NCBI GenBank assembly: GCA_036389375.1 | Contig: DASVQA010000078.1 | Location: forward strand, 1 to 64,000 | Length of the DNA stretch: 64,000 nt | Direction: 5' to 3' | Source: QHXQ01 sp036389375 | GTDB lineage: Bacteria > Acidobacteriota > Blastocatellia > Pyrinomonadales > Pyrinomonadaceae | Shown here: positions 25,701 through 35,100 of the stretch, piece by piece | Layout: the number at the start of each line of letters is the position of its first letter | Numbering within the stretch: position 1 is the stretch's first letter | Notes under the pieces: model-generated | What the model was told of the DNA's origin: nothing | The model's database searches: none | The model's input: the letters and a program-made list of their open reading frames with translations, nothing else | Made by a program: the position numbers and the translations under genes

Positions 25701-25860
25701 CAACCAGTTCCGCACGTTCACGCCCGTCGTGGTCGGCGGCGTCAACACGCTGCGCCTGCTGCTGCCGGAGACGGCCACGCCGCGCCTGCCGCCGTTCGGC
25801 TCGCCCCGCTCCATCATCACGCCGCGCCAACTGCAACTGGCCGTCAAGTTCGATTTCTAG
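22789..25860 (+). CDS. Oar-like TonB-dependent receptor with carboxypeptidase regulatory-like domain
   Basis: A 1023-residue outer-membrane receptor of the type abundant in Acidobacteriota. Residues 1-25 are a signal peptide (TRAQ). Residues 30-105 are a carboxypeptidase-regulatory-like beta domain (GDIEGRVLDPNGAAVPNATVTAKN, YRIILLPPGPYTVSASG). Then a plug domain (AIENLPVNGRNYLDFATLTPGV and, further on, GRAGGAVINVVTKSGTNEFHGG) and a C-terminal 22-strand-type beta barrel ending in KFDF, with the terminal Phe typical of BAM substrates. It imports an unknown substrate driven by TonB/ExbBD, which are not in the window. AAGGA is 5 bases before the ATG. It is followed by a secreted carboxypeptidase gene, making peptide-derived substrates plausible (inference). 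Confidence 0.92.
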   Translation: MTTKLCLRLCLLCLALCCTAALTRAQSQATTGDIEGRVLDPNGAAVPNATVTAKNQQTGLEKSVTSDEEGIYRIILLPPGPYTVSASGVQGFQPTNLQNVTVTVGGKTTLDISLSVSGANIDVTVTAEAPVVETTRTSVSTTVNQRAIENLPVNGRNYLDFATLTPGVIRDQNREGDLSVGGQKGTLNSLQVDGVDNNNTFFGQSFGRTGVRPPYQFSEESVQEFQVNQNGFSAEFGRAGGAVINVVTKSGTNEFHGGAFEYFRDEALNANTPQNKATQFQRGLLNRRPPLQIHQFGGRIGGPLKRDKAFFFFTYDGQRQNLPNPLDPPGLFAQPAATQALLVPRLGNYQVNRDQDVYLVKTDINIDRDNQLTLRFNRQNFTGQNNEFTGSLGAEEHSGDSLAITTTISGTLTSTLTPKVINEFRFQLARDREPGTANSDLPETQINTGAGNLLLGRNNFSPRETTIRRGQLIDNVSYAHGAQNFKFGVDANLDQIFNFFPGFFSGQYSFNSYADFVANRPSTFTQRFGLPGTQGATTHPNSTDLAFFAQDDWRVRPKLTLNLGLRYDNQFLARPPIQNTDPALLAAGLDTSRGVSDYNNFGPRAGFSYAPDQKTVIRGGYGIFYGRTTSIMLGTVHSGNGIQTTGITITGTANIAAAGLVYPAIFPTIPSGFTPPNPDLFIFARDYAQPYIQQGRIGVEREIMRNTSLAVTYLYFKGVHLSRTRDINLGAPVDTPAVSEDGSASFTVRRFPGSSFASNAPLRPFTRYGRISLFESTANSRYNGLAVQLQRRFARGLQFLAAYTLSSAKDDKPDQTSVVPNGGDDFKVAQNSFDLRDEWSYSDADQRHRFVFSPVYQTGTFTRSDNPFVRALLSDYTFSGIVQLQSGFRYSAQIGADINRDGNSRNDRVPGTRRNQFTSPNVYQVDARIQRTVPLGGENMHLRFILEGFNLFNRANVGLAPGGGYFSFVNINQFRTFTPVVVGGVNTLRLLLPETATPRLPPFGSPRSIITPRQLQLAVKFDF

Positions 25861-25893
25861 CCGGGGGGCCGGCACTGCGGGCAAGCACCAAAT

Positions 25894-25933
25894 GTAGCGG
25901 CGGCCGAATCCGTTTGGGTTTGGCCGCCGCTAC
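25894..25933 (+). terminator. Perfect 12-bp hairpin after the receptor gene
   Basis: GTAGCGGCGGCC (25894-25905) pairs with GGCCGCCGCTAC (25922-25933); the loop has additional GAA/TTT pairing potential. No T run follows directly. It probably ends or stabilises the receptor mRNA. Confidence 0.6.
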
Positions 25934-26075
25934 GCTTGCGCGCGCAACTTTTTGGCGGCGCAACTTTTCAGGGTTGCTTTCGCGCGCCGAAGATGTATCA
26001 TCGCGGCGAATTTTTCATAGCAAGCACCGCAGCCGTTCCTTTGTCACAAGCCAAGCCCTTTCGATGGAGGCGTCC

Positions 26076-29000
26076 ATGAAACGGAACCACTCGCCTGCGC
26101 GCACGCTCGCCTGCGCGCTCGTCGTCGCCTGCCTGTGCGCCCTCTGCGGCGGTCGTACGGGCGCGCAGCAACTCGTCGGCGCATCCGCCGCGCCCAACGA
26201 CGAAGGCTACTCGACGAAGATCAAAGAGTACACGACCGAAAAATATTTCCTGACCGAGTTGGTCGATCACTTGCCGGCCTCCGCCACCGTGCCGACAACC
26301 GAGAAAGTTCTGGGTTATGTGGCGGGTGCGCCGAACAAGTTGACGTACACGAAAGACCTCTATCGCTATTATCGCGCGCTCGCCGCCGCCAGCCCGCGCG
26401 TGCGCGTCTTCACCGCGCCGGAGCGTTCGGAAGAGGGGCGCGAGCAGTTGCTCGTCGCCGTCAGCGACGAGGCGAATCTCGCCCGGCTTGATCGTTACAA
26501 GGAGATCAACGCGCGCTTGGCCGACCCGCGCAAGACGACGGAGGCGGACGCGCAACAACTCATCGGTGAAGGGAAGGCGATGTACTGGGCTTCCGGTTCG
26601 ATCCATTCGACGGAGACAGGCTCGCCCGAAATGCTGATGGAGTTGGCCTATCGCATCGCGGTCGAAGATTCGCCCTTCTACGATGCCATTCGCAAGAACG
26701 TCATCGTGCTCATCACGCCCGTCCTTGAGGTGGACGGGCGCGACCGCATGGTTGATGTCTATAACTATCGCAAGGCGAATCCGGGCAAAAACTCGCCGGG
26801 GCTGCTGTACTGGGGCAAGTACGTCGCGCACGACAACAACCGCGACGGGCTGGGCATGGCGCTCGCCTTAACGCGCAACATGATGAGGACGTTCCTTGAA
26901 TACCATCCGGCGATCCTCCACGACCTGCACGAGTCCGTGCCCTTCCTCTACACCTCGACGGGCACGGGGCCGTACAACGCATGGCTCGACCCGCTCGTCG
27001 TGGACGAATGGCACTTGCTCGCCTATCACGAGATCGAAGAGATGACGAAGCGCGGCGTGCCCGGTGTCTGGACGCACGGCTTCTACGACGGCTGGGCCCC
27101 GAACTACATGTTCTACGTCGCCAACGGGCACAACAGCATCGGCCGCTTCTACGAGACGTTCGGCAACAACGGCGCGGACACCATTGATCGCACCGTCACG
27201 CAGCAGGCGCAGCGCGATTGGTTCAGACCTAACCCGCCGCTCCCGCGCGTCAAGTGGTCTATGCGCAACAACGTCAACATGCAGCAATCGGCCATCCTGC
27301 TGGCGATGAATTTTGTCGCCAACAACAAGGAGCGCTTCCTGCGCAATTTCTACATCAAGAGCCGGCGCTCGGTTGAGAAGGCGGCGAACGAAGGCCCGGC
27401 TGCGTGGGTCGTGCCGGGCGACACGCCGCGTCCCGTCGAAGCGGCCGACATGGTCAACCTGCTGCGGTTGATGGGCGTCGAGGTGCAGCAGGCGACGCGC
27501 GAGTTCAGCGTCAACGAACCGCGTAGAACAAGCGCAGGCACGGGCGCACAAGGCAGCGGCGGCGAACAGCCGGAGCAGCGCAGCGCGGACGCGGGCGCAC
27601 CGGGCGGTGAGCAGCGCACGCAGGGCAGCGCCGGTTCGGCGGGGGCGACAACTACGCGCAAGTTCCCGGCCGGCTCGTACATCATTCGGATGGATCAGCC
27701 CTACTCGCGCATGGCCGACATGCTGTTCGACACGCAGTATTACAACGTCAACGACCCGCGCCCCTACGACGACACCGGCTGGACGCTCGGCGCGCTCAGG
27801 AACGTCGAGACCGTGCGTGTGACGGACAAGGCGGTACTGGCCGCGCCGATGAATATGTTGACGACGGATGCGCGCGTGCGCGGGAAACTGACGGGGCGCG
27901 GCGGGACTTACGTCGTCAACAACAATACGGACAACACGCTTGCCACGCTGCGCTTTCGTCTGCGCGACGTGCGGATGAGCGTCGCCGAAGAGGCGTTCAA
28001 ACTCGGCGCGCAGGGGTTCAATGCCGGTTCATACATCATCAGGGCGGAGGGCAATCCCGGCGACCTGCGCGACCGGCTCGAAGCGGCCGTCGGCGAGCTA
28101 GGTCTGAGTGCGGTCGCCGCCGACGCTGCGCCGACCGTGAAGGCGCACGACGTAAGCGTGCCGCGCATCGCCATTCTGCACACGTGGCAGAACACGCAGA
28201 ACGAAGGTTGGTTTCGCATCGAGTTCGACCGCTTGCAGATTCCTTACGCGTACATCTCCGACCATGACATACGCGACACGCCCTCGTTGCGGCAGAAGTA
28301 CGACGTGATCATCTTCCCGCCGGTCGGCGGCTCGGCGCAGGCCATCGTCAACGGTATCCCGCTGCGCGGCGACCCGATCCCTTGGCAGCAGTCCGCAGTC
28401 ACGCCGAATCTCGGTCAATCGCCCGACACGACGGCGGACATGCGCGGCGGGATGGGGCTTGCGGGCGTCGCCAACCTGCAACGCTTTGTGCAGGAGGGCG
28501 GTCTCTTCGTCACCATCCAGAACACGGCGCGCGTGCCGCTCGATTTCGGCATCACGGCGGGCGTGACGATTGCCGATGCACGGCAACTGCAAGCCGCCGG
28601 CTCGATCTATAACGCGACCTTCAGCGACCGCAAAAGCCCCATCGCCTACGGCTACGGCGAGACGCTGCCCATCTACTTCAATCAAGCGCCGCTCTTTCAG
28701 GTCGCGCCGCCGCCGGGCGCAGGCGGAGGCGGCGGCGGCGAAGGTGGCGGCGGCGCAGGGCAGCGACCTTCGGGGCGCGGTTCATTAACCGATCCTGACA
28801 TCGTGCAGGCGATGCCGCAGGCGGGGCCGCCGCCGCAGCGCCCGCCCGCGCGCCCCGGCGAAGAGCAGTTGACGGACGAACAACGCCTGCAACTCGGGCC
28901 TTTCTACACGCCGCCGCAAGAGCGCCCGCGCGTCGTGCTGCGGTTTGCCCGCGACGAGCGCAACCTGCTCTTGAGCGGCATGCTCGCGGGCGGGCAGGAG

Positions 29001-29201
29001 TTGGCGAACCGGCCGGCGATTGTTGATGTGCCGGTTGGGCGCGGGCACGTCGTGCTGTTCGCCAACAATCCGATGTGGCGACACGAGACGCAAGGCTCTT
29101 TCTTCCTGCTCTTTAATGCGGCGCTCAACTTCGATCATCTCGGCGTCGGGCGCGAACCCGAACCCGCCGCGGCGCGCCCGAACGCGGGCGCAGATCAATA
29201 A
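26076..29201 (+). CDS. Secreted M14-family zinc carboxypeptidase with GATase-like C-terminal region
   Basis: A 1041-residue exported peptidase. The signal peptide spans about 1-31 (GAQQ). The M14 catalytic domain covers about 60-420: zinc ligands H177 and E180 in SIHSTETG, the HDNNRDG segment where M14 enzymes have their substrate-binding Asn/Arg, and the third ligand in HDLHE (282-286). A Gly/Ala/Gln-rich linker sits at about 485-530. Residues about 690-900 (VPRIAILHTWQNTQNEGW, YDVIIFPPVGGS) resemble the class I glutamine-amidotransferase-like fold appended to some M14 proteins, and a Gly/Pro-rich insert follows. The reading frame is open far upstream, but GGAGG five bases before the ATG at 26076 and the signal peptide fix the start. 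It probably trims peptides in the periplasm or outside the cell. Confidence 0.9.
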   Translation: MKRNHSPARTLACALVVACLCALCGGRTGAQQLVGASAAPNDEGYSTKIKEYTTEKYFLTELVDHLPASATVPTTEKVLGYVAGAPNKLTYTKDLYRYYRALAAASPRVRVFTAPERSEEGREQLLVAVSDEANLARLDRYKEINARLADPRKTTEADAQQLIGEGKAMYWASGSIHSTETGSPEMLMELAYRIAVEDSPFYDAIRKNVIVLITPVLEVDGRDRMVDVYNYRKANPGKNSPGLLYWGKYVAHDNNRDGLGMALALTRNMMRTFLEYHPAILHDLHESVPFLYTSTGTGPYNAWLDPLVVDEWHLLAYHEIEEMTKRGVPGVWTHGFYDGWAPNYMFYVANGHNSIGRFYETFGNNGADTIDRTVTQQAQRDWFRPNPPLPRVKWSMRNNVNMQQSAILLAMNFVANNKERFLRNFYIKSRRSVEKAANEGPAAWVVPGDTPRPVEAADMVNLLRLMGVEVQQATREFSVNEPRRTSAGTGAQGSGGEQPEQRSADAGAPGGEQRTQGSAGSAGATTTRKFPAGSYIIRMDQPYSRMADMLFDTQYYNVNDPRPYDDTGWTLGALRNVETVRVTDKAVLAAPMNMLTTDARVRGKLTGRGGTYVVNNNTDNTLATLRFRLRDVRMSVAEEAFKLGAQGFNAGSYIIRAEGNPGDLRDRLEAAVGELGLSAVAADAAPTVKAHDVSVPRIAILHTWQNTQNEGWFRIEFDRLQIPYAYISDHDIRDTPSLRQKYDVIIFPPVGGSAQAIVNGIPLRGDPIPWQQSAVTPNLGQSPDTTADMRGGMGLAGVANLQRFVQEGGLFVTIQNTARVPLDFGITAGVTIADARQLQAAGSIYNATFSDRKSPIAYGYGETLPIYFNQAPLFQVAPPPGAGGGGGGEGGGGAGQRPSGRGSLTDPDIVQAMPQAGPPPQRPPARPGEEQLTDEQRLQLGPFYTPPQERPRVVLRFARDERNLLLSGMLAGGQELANRPAIVDVPVGRGHVVLFANNPMWRHETQGSFFLLFNAALNFDHLGVGREPEPAAARPNAGADQ

Positions 29202-29316
29202 AAGGCTTGGCCGGCGGCAGCCGTCAGTTCCGTTGCTTGCGCTTGCCGGCGCAGGCAGCGCTTGACCCCGGCCGCCCGCCCCAACTGACCATCTTTTTTA
29301 AGGAGACCCTTTAAGC

Positions 29317-30096
29317 ATGCAGAACTTTCCTCCGCCCGGCCAAAACTATCCGCCCCCCGGCGGTGCTTATCCCCCGCCGCCGCAGACGCCTGCGCCGCCG
29401 CCGAAATCAAAGACGCCTTGGCTCATCGCGGGCGTCGGCTGTCTGGTGCTGCTGGTGGTCGGCGCGATTGCGCTCATCGGCGGTCTCGCCTACATCGGCA
29501 AACAGGTGCAATCAACGCAGCCGACCCATGTGCCGGCGGCGAGCCAGCGCGCGGGCACGCAGCAGTACGTCAATACGCGCGAGGGGCGCACAGGCCCGCT
29601 CGCCGAGAACTATGTTGATTTCTCTTTCTACTACCCGGACGACTGGACGCTCGTGCCGAACCAGAAGACCAACTTCGTCAAGGTCGAGCGCAGCGACGAG
29701 AACAAGACGACGCTTGAGAATTTCGCGGTCGGCTGGGTCAGCGCCTCAGGCACGGCGCTCGACAAGAAGTTGATGCCGCAACTCGCGCAGCAGATCACTT
29801 CACAGTTCGCCCAGAGTTTTCAGGACTTCGAGAAAGCGTCGGAGGGCGAAACCAAGGTCGGCGCTTATGAAGGCTACGAGGTGAAGTTCACGGCGAAACT
29901 GCCGGGCACGCCCAAAGGCGACGCGGACATCTACGGCCGCGTCGTGCTGTTGCCGCCGCCCGCCGGACAGACCAAAGGCGTCGCGCTCGTCATGCTGGCG
30001 ACCAGCCTCGCGCCTGAGATCAACGATCTGGACGACGTGGGCGTGGCGGGCGAGATGCCCGTCATCCTCGACTCGTTCCGCTTCGGCACGAAGTAG
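29317..30096 (+). CDS. Single-TM protein with Pro-rich N terminus and PsbP-like extracytoplasmic domain
   Basis: A 259-residue protein. Residues 1-32 are Pro/Gly/Tyr-rich (QNFPPPGQNYPPPGG) and cytoplasmic; one transmembrane helix lies at about 34-60; then comes a Gln/Thr-rich linker. Residues 95-257 form an alpha/beta domain that starts with YVDFSFYYPDDWTL, the pattern of PsbP/DUF1795-like domains, and ends in EMPVILDSFRFGTK. Function unknown; such proteins are usually envelope-bound with a ligand- or protein-binding role. AAGGAG lies about 12 bases before the ATG. It follows the carboxypeptidase by 115 bases on the same strand. Confidence 0.7.
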   Translation: MQNFPPPGQNYPPPGGAYPPPPQTPAPPPKSKTPWLIAGVGCLVLLVVGAIALIGGLAYIGKQVQSTQPTHVPAASQRAGTQQYVNTREGRTGPLAENYVDFSFYYPDDWTLVPNQKTNFVKVERSDENKTTLENFAVGWVSASGTALDKKLMPQLAQQITSQFAQSFQDFEKASEGETKVGAYEGYEVKFTAKLPGTPKGDADIYGRVVLLPPPAGQTKGVALVMLATSLAPEINDLDDVGVAGEMPVILDSFRFGTK

Positions 30097-30134
30097 CAGG
30101 CGAAGGCCTGAAGGGCCACGACCGCCCGGCGAGG

Positions 30135-31031
30135 ATGGCAAACTCTCCGCTTAAACATGAGGGCGCGGGCGCAGTCGGTTCGCCCTATCTGCTCGTGCTT
30201 GCGGCGGCGCTCCTGTGGAGCACGGGCGGGCTGTTTATCAAACTGGGCAAAGCGGGCGGTCTCTCCGACACGGAACTCTCGTGCGGGCGCGCGCTCTTTT
30301 CGGTGGCGACGGTGGCGTGGCTGACGCGCCGCGAGGGTTTTCGCCTCAACGTGGTGACGGCGTGCGCGGCGGTGCTCTATGCGCTGCTGCTCTACCTGTT
30401 CGTGCGCGCGACGATGTTGACGACTGCCGCGAACGCGATCTTCTTGCAGTACACCGCGCCGGTCTACATCCTGCTGTTTGAACCGCTCGTCTATCGTGAG
30501 AAGTACCGCGCGCAGGACTTCGCCGTTGTCGCCTGCTGCATCGCCGGGATGACGCTGTTTTTCGTCGGCCAACTCAGACCCAACGACGTGCAGGGCAACT
30601 ACACGGCGCTCGGCTCCGGCGTCTGCTTCGCCGCCTTCTACCTGTTGCTGCGCCACCCGCAGGCGCGGCGCGTCAACCGCGCCTCGTCGGTCATCTACGG
30701 CAATCTGCTGCTGGCCATTGCGACGCTCCCCGCGCTCGTCGCGGGCGCGCATAAATTTACGGCGACGAATCTCGCGGTCACGGCCTATCTCGGCGTCGTG
30801 CAGATCGGCGTGGCCTACACGCTGCTAACTTTGGGCGTGGCGCGCGGCGTCAAGTCGCTCGACGCCGGCATCATCGGTTACATCGAGCCGGTCTTGAATC
30901 CCATCTGGGTCTTTCTGGTTTTCCGCGAGCGCCCGGGGCGCTGGGCACTGCTGGGCGGGACGATCATCATCGCGGCCGTCCTCGCGCATACACTTTGGAG
31001 CGCGCGGGCCAAACGTCGGCCCGGAGCATGA
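30135..31031 (+). CDS. EamA/DMT-superfamily transporter
   Basis: A 298-residue inner-membrane protein with ten predicted helices in two EamA repeats: the first begins LLVLAAALLWSTGGLFIKLGK, the second begins YTALGSGVCFAAFYLLLRH. The conserved QYTAPVYILLFEPLVYREKY and YIEPVLNPIWVFLVFRERPG motifs mark the drug/metabolite transporter superfamily. It exports or exchanges small metabolites; the substrate is unknown. It starts 38 bases after the PsbP-like gene with a poorly spaced GCGAGG ribosome-binding site, so it may depend on upstream translation. Confidence 0.88.
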   Translation: MANSPLKHEGAGAVGSPYLLVLAAALLWSTGGLFIKLGKAGGLSDTELSCGRALFSVATVAWLTRREGFRLNVVTACAAVLYALLLYLFVRATMLTTAANAIFLQYTAPVYILLFEPLVYREKYRAQDFAVVACCIAGMTLFFVGQLRPNDVQGNYTALGSGVCFAAFYLLLRHPQARRVNRASSVIYGNLLLAIATLPALVAGAHKFTATNLAVTAYLGVVQIGVAYTLLTLGVARGVKSLDAGIIGYIEPVLNPIWVFLVFRERPGRWALLGGTIIIAAVLAHTLWSARAKRRPGA

Positions 31032-31454
31032 ATAATTATGCGAGCCTGTACACGCCAAACTTATATTTAGCGCGGCGGGTGCGGCCGTTTCAGCCTGTAA
31101 TTATGCGCCCTGCGCGCGTGCGTGGCGGCGCGCGCACGAAGCGCGGCCGCGAGTGCGCGCGAAAAACTCGAAAGTTTTCCGGTGAAACTGCTTGCCGTGC
31201 GCGAAAAAATTTAGTACTACTAAGCCACCTAATGCATTAAGGAAACGAGGGAAGCGCGGGCGTGCGTTTTCACCTCGACGGCGGAAGCGGGCGGACTGCG
31301 CCGGTGGGCGCGCGTCTCTGCCGCCAGCCATGCGCGCGGCGCTCCTACTGCGTGCCTTGACTTAAGACGAGGCTTGCCAGCGCACGCAAGCGCGCCTTTG
31401 GTCGCCGCGCCACGACGCGCCGGATGCAACGGGGCAGCTAGACAGGTCAAGACA
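31032..31454. other. Intergenic region upstream of the respiratory operon
   Basis: About 420 bases without a convincing gene. It includes a GC-rich inverted repeat around 31117-31140 (CGTGCG...CGCACG), a small AAAACT/AGTTTT hairpin near 31164-31179, and an AT-rich segment with a weak promoter-like pair TTGCCG (31192) - 17 bases - TACTAC (31215). The act-cox operon must be driven from here. The operator content is unknown. Confidence 0.45.
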
Positions 31455-32123
31455 ATGCCGCAAATCTTCCACCGCAGCACGAACACGCTGGCGAAGCTGT
31501 CGATCTTCGGCGGGCTGTTCATTCTCGCGTTCGCCGCGTGGGCGCTCGCCGAGATCAACCGCTCGTCGTGGAACACGGGCGCATACGTCGAGCGCCAACA
31601 GCCCGTGCAGTTCTCGCACAAGCATCACGTCGGCGACGACGGCATAGATTGTCGCTATTGCCACACCTCGGTCGAGACTTCCGCTTCGGCCGGCATGCCG
31701 CCGACCAAGACCTGCATGAACTGCCACTCGCAAATCTGGAGCGACAGCCCATACCTTGAGCCGGTGCGGACAAGCTGGCGCGAGAACAGGCCGATTGAGT
31801 GGACGCGCGTCCACGACCTGCCCGACTACGCCTATTTCAACCACTCGATCCACGTCAACAAGGGCGTCGGCTGCTCGACCTGTCACGGGCGCGTGGATCA
31901 GATGCCGATTGTCTATCAGTACGCCTCTTTGCAGATGGAGTGGTGTCTGGAATGTCACCGCGACCCGGCGCGTTACCTGCGCCCGCGCGAGCAGGTCTTC
32001 AACATGGAGTGGCGACCTGAAAACAAGAGCGCCGCCGAACTGCAAGAGGGGCGCGAACTGTTCGCCAAGTATCACGTCCGGCACAAGGCCATCCTGCAAA
32101 GCTGTTCGACCTGTCACAGGTAA
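31455..32123 (+). CDS. actA: Alternative complex III subunit ActA, pentahaem cytochrome c
   Basis: A 222-residue membrane-anchored cytochrome. One N-terminal transmembrane helix (about 14-33) is followed by five CxxCH haem-binding motifs: CRYCH, CMNCH, CSTCH, CLECH and CSTCH. Five haems and the QQPVQFSHKHHVGDDGIDCRYCH opening match ActA of alternative complex III, which passes electrons from the quinol site to downstream cytochromes on the periplasmic side. The ATG at 31455 is preferred over 27 upstream in-frame codons that would place a non-conserved extension before the anchor. It is first in a run of co-directional genes with gaps of 26 bases or fewer as far as actF. Confidence 0.92.
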   Translation: MPQIFHRSTNTLAKLSIFGGLFILAFAAWALAEINRSSWNTGAYVERQQPVQFSHKHHVGDDGIDCRYCHTSVETSASAGMPPTKTCMNCHSQIWSDSPYLEPVRTSWRENRPIEWTRVHDLPDYAYFNHSIHVNKGVGCSTCHGRVDQMPIVYQYASLQMEWCLECHRDPARYLRPREQVFNMEWRPENKSAAELQEGRELFAKYHVRHKAILQSCSTCHR

Positions 32124-32149
32124 GCCGCACGTGAAGGATTAACAAGCAG

Positions 32150-35100
32150 ATGCACATTAAAGATACTCTCCCCGCGCTGTACAAGATTCGCCGGCCGCTC
32201 AAGGCGGAGGACGTGCGCGCGCGGCTCGCGGCGAAGCAGGGCAAAGAATACTGGCGTAGTCTGGAAGAGTTGGCGGCGTCCGAAGAGTTCGAGGAGTTTC
32301 TGCATCGTGAGTTTCCGCGCCAAGCCGGCGAGTGGGACGACGAGCCGAGCCGGCGCACGTTCCTGAAAGTGATGGGCGCATCGCTTGCGCTCGCCGGGCT
32401 GGCCGGCTGCTCGTACCAGCCGCCGGAGACCATCGTGCCTTACGTGCGCCAGCCGGAAGAACTCGTGCCCGGCAAGCCCCTCTTTTTTGCGACCGCGATG
32501 CCGCACACGAAGGGCGCGACGGGGCTGCTCGTCCGCAGCAACGAAGGCCGCCCCACGCACGCCGAAGGCAACGACCTGCACCCCGGTAGCCTCGGCGCGG
32601 CGGACGTGTTCTCCATCGCTTCGATTCTCACGCTCTACGACCCCGACCGCTCCGAGACCGTACAATATCGCGGCGAGATACGCCCTTACACTTCGTTTCT
32701 CGCCGACGTACGCACGACGCTCGACGCGCTAAAGGCGAAGCAGGGCGCGGGCCTGCGCATCCTGACCGAGACGGTCACGTCGCCCAGCGTCGCCGCGCTG
32801 CTGAAACAGATCACGACGGCGCTGCCGCAGGCGCGCTGGCACTCTTACGAACCGGCCGGCGCGCACGCCGCGACGCAGGGCGCGGCGCTCGCCTTCGGGC
32901 AACCCGTCCACACCATCTATCGCTTCGACCGCGCCGACCGCGTCCTCTCGCTCGACGCCGATTTTCTCGCCGCCGGCCCCGGCGAACTGCGCTACGCGCG
33001 CGACTTTATTGACCGCCGCCGCGTCATCGAAGGCAAAAGCGAGATGAACCGGCTCTACGTCGTGGAGACGACGCCGACCAACACGGGCGCGAAAGCCGAC
33101 CACCGTTTCGCGGTGCGGCCGAGCGAGTTGGAGCAGTTCACGCGCGCGCTGGCGGTGGCCGTCGGCGCGCAAAACACGCCTGCGCTCGTCGGTTCTGCGC
33201 CGCACCCCGACGCCATTGCGGCCATTGCGAAAGACCTGCAAGGCGCGCGCGGCAAATCAATCGTTATTCCGGGCGATTATGCGCCGCCCACCGTCCACGC
33301 GCTCGCGCACGCGATGAACGCCGCGCTCGGCAACACGGGCCAGACAGTCGTCTACACAGACCCGCTCGCGTTCTATCCGAACAATCAACCGGTCGATCAG
33401 ATCGCAGACCTGCGCGCACTCGTGGGCGACATAGATGCGGGCGCGGTCGAGATGCTCCTCATCGTCGGCGGCAATCCGGCTTACAACGCGCCGGTCGATC
33501 TGGCTTTCCGCGACAAGCTGAAAAAACTGTTCGACCAGAAGAAACTGACGGCGCACCTGGGTCTCCACTTCGATGAGACTTCCGAGTGGTGTCAATGGCA
33601 TGTGCCCGAAGCCCACTTCCTCGAAGCGTGGGGCGATGCGCGCGCCTACGACGGCACGGTCTCGATCATTCAACCGCTCATCGCGCCGCTCTATCGCGGG
33701 CGCAGCGCGCTGGAATTCCTCTCGGCCCTGACCGACACGCCGGAGAAAAGCGGCTACGACATCGTGCGCGATTTCTGGCGCACGCAGCCGCAGATGAGTG
33801 GTGATTTCGAGCGCGCGTGGCGTCGCGCCGTGCATGACGGGTTGATCGCGGGCACGGCCCTGCCGGAGAAGACTGTCGCGCTGAGCGCTAGCGCGTCGAG
33901 TCAGGCGGCGAGCGCGCCGGCCGCCGCCGTTGGTAGTGGTCAGTTCGAGATCGTCTTTCGCCCCGACCCGTCCGTCTATGACGGGCGCTACGCAAACAAC
34001 GGCTGGCTGCAAGAGCTACCAAAGCCGCTCACCAAACTCTGCTGGGACAACGCGGCGCACATAAGCCCCGCGACGGCGCGCAAACTCTTCAACGTGGACA
34101 ACCAAGAGGACATTGCGACCTACAAGGGCATCGAGTACATGGCCCCGGTCGTCACGCTCAGCTATCGGGGGCAGACGATCAAAGCGCCCGTCTTCATCCT
34201 GCCGGGTCAGCCGGACGACGTAGTGACCGTCCATCTCGGCTACGGGCGCACGCGTGTGGGGCGCGTCGGCGCGGGCACGGCGCAGCAGCCCGTCGGCTTC
34301 GACGCCTATCAACTGCGCTTCGCCGATGCGCCGTGGACGGCCACCGGCGCGCAGGTCGCCGCGACCGCAGATTCCTATCAACTCGTCGGCACGCAACTCC
34401 ACTTTAACATGGAAGGACGCGACATCGTGCGCTCCGAGACGCTCGAAGAGTACCGGCGCGGGCGCGACGATGCGCAGAGCGAGCATGTCGTCGGGAGCGA
34501 TGCGCGGACGGGCGACGAGGGCGTTGGGCGCGCAGGCCCCGGCGTCGGCAAGGAAGTGCATAAAGAGCCGGGTGTGAACGAGACGCTCTATTACAACTAC
34601 GACTACGTCGGCTACAAGTGGGGCATGGCGATTGACACGACGGCGTGCGTGGGCTGCAACGCGTGCGTCATCGCGTGCCAGTCGGAAAACAATATCCCGG
34701 TCGTCGGCAAAGAGCAGGTCGCGCGCCGGCGCGAGATGCACTGGCTGCGCATTGACGCCTACTTCAAGGGCCTAGCGGAGAACCCCGAGGGCGTCTATTT
34801 CATGCCCGTGCCCTGTATGCACTGCGAGAACGCGCCGTGCGAGCCGGTCTGCCCCGTCAACGCGACCGTGCATGACGCCGAAGGCACGAACAACATGGTC
34901 TACAACCGTTGCGTCGGCACGCGCTACTGCTCGAACAACTGCCCCTACAAGGTGCGCCGCTTCAACTTTCTCCGCTATCAGGATTTCGAGACGGAGAGCC
35001 TGAAGCTGATGCGCAATCCGGAAGTCTCCGTCCGCTCGCGCGGCGTGATGGAGAAATGCACCTACTGCATCCAGCGCATACAGGCGGCGAAGATCGAATC

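Noticed and set aside
25302..26075. Open frame upstream of the carboxypeptidase start, overlapping the TonB receptor
   Set aside because: The protein in this stretch is Arg/His/Pro/Ala noise from a shifted receptor frame. The signal peptide and GGAGG place the true start at 26076.
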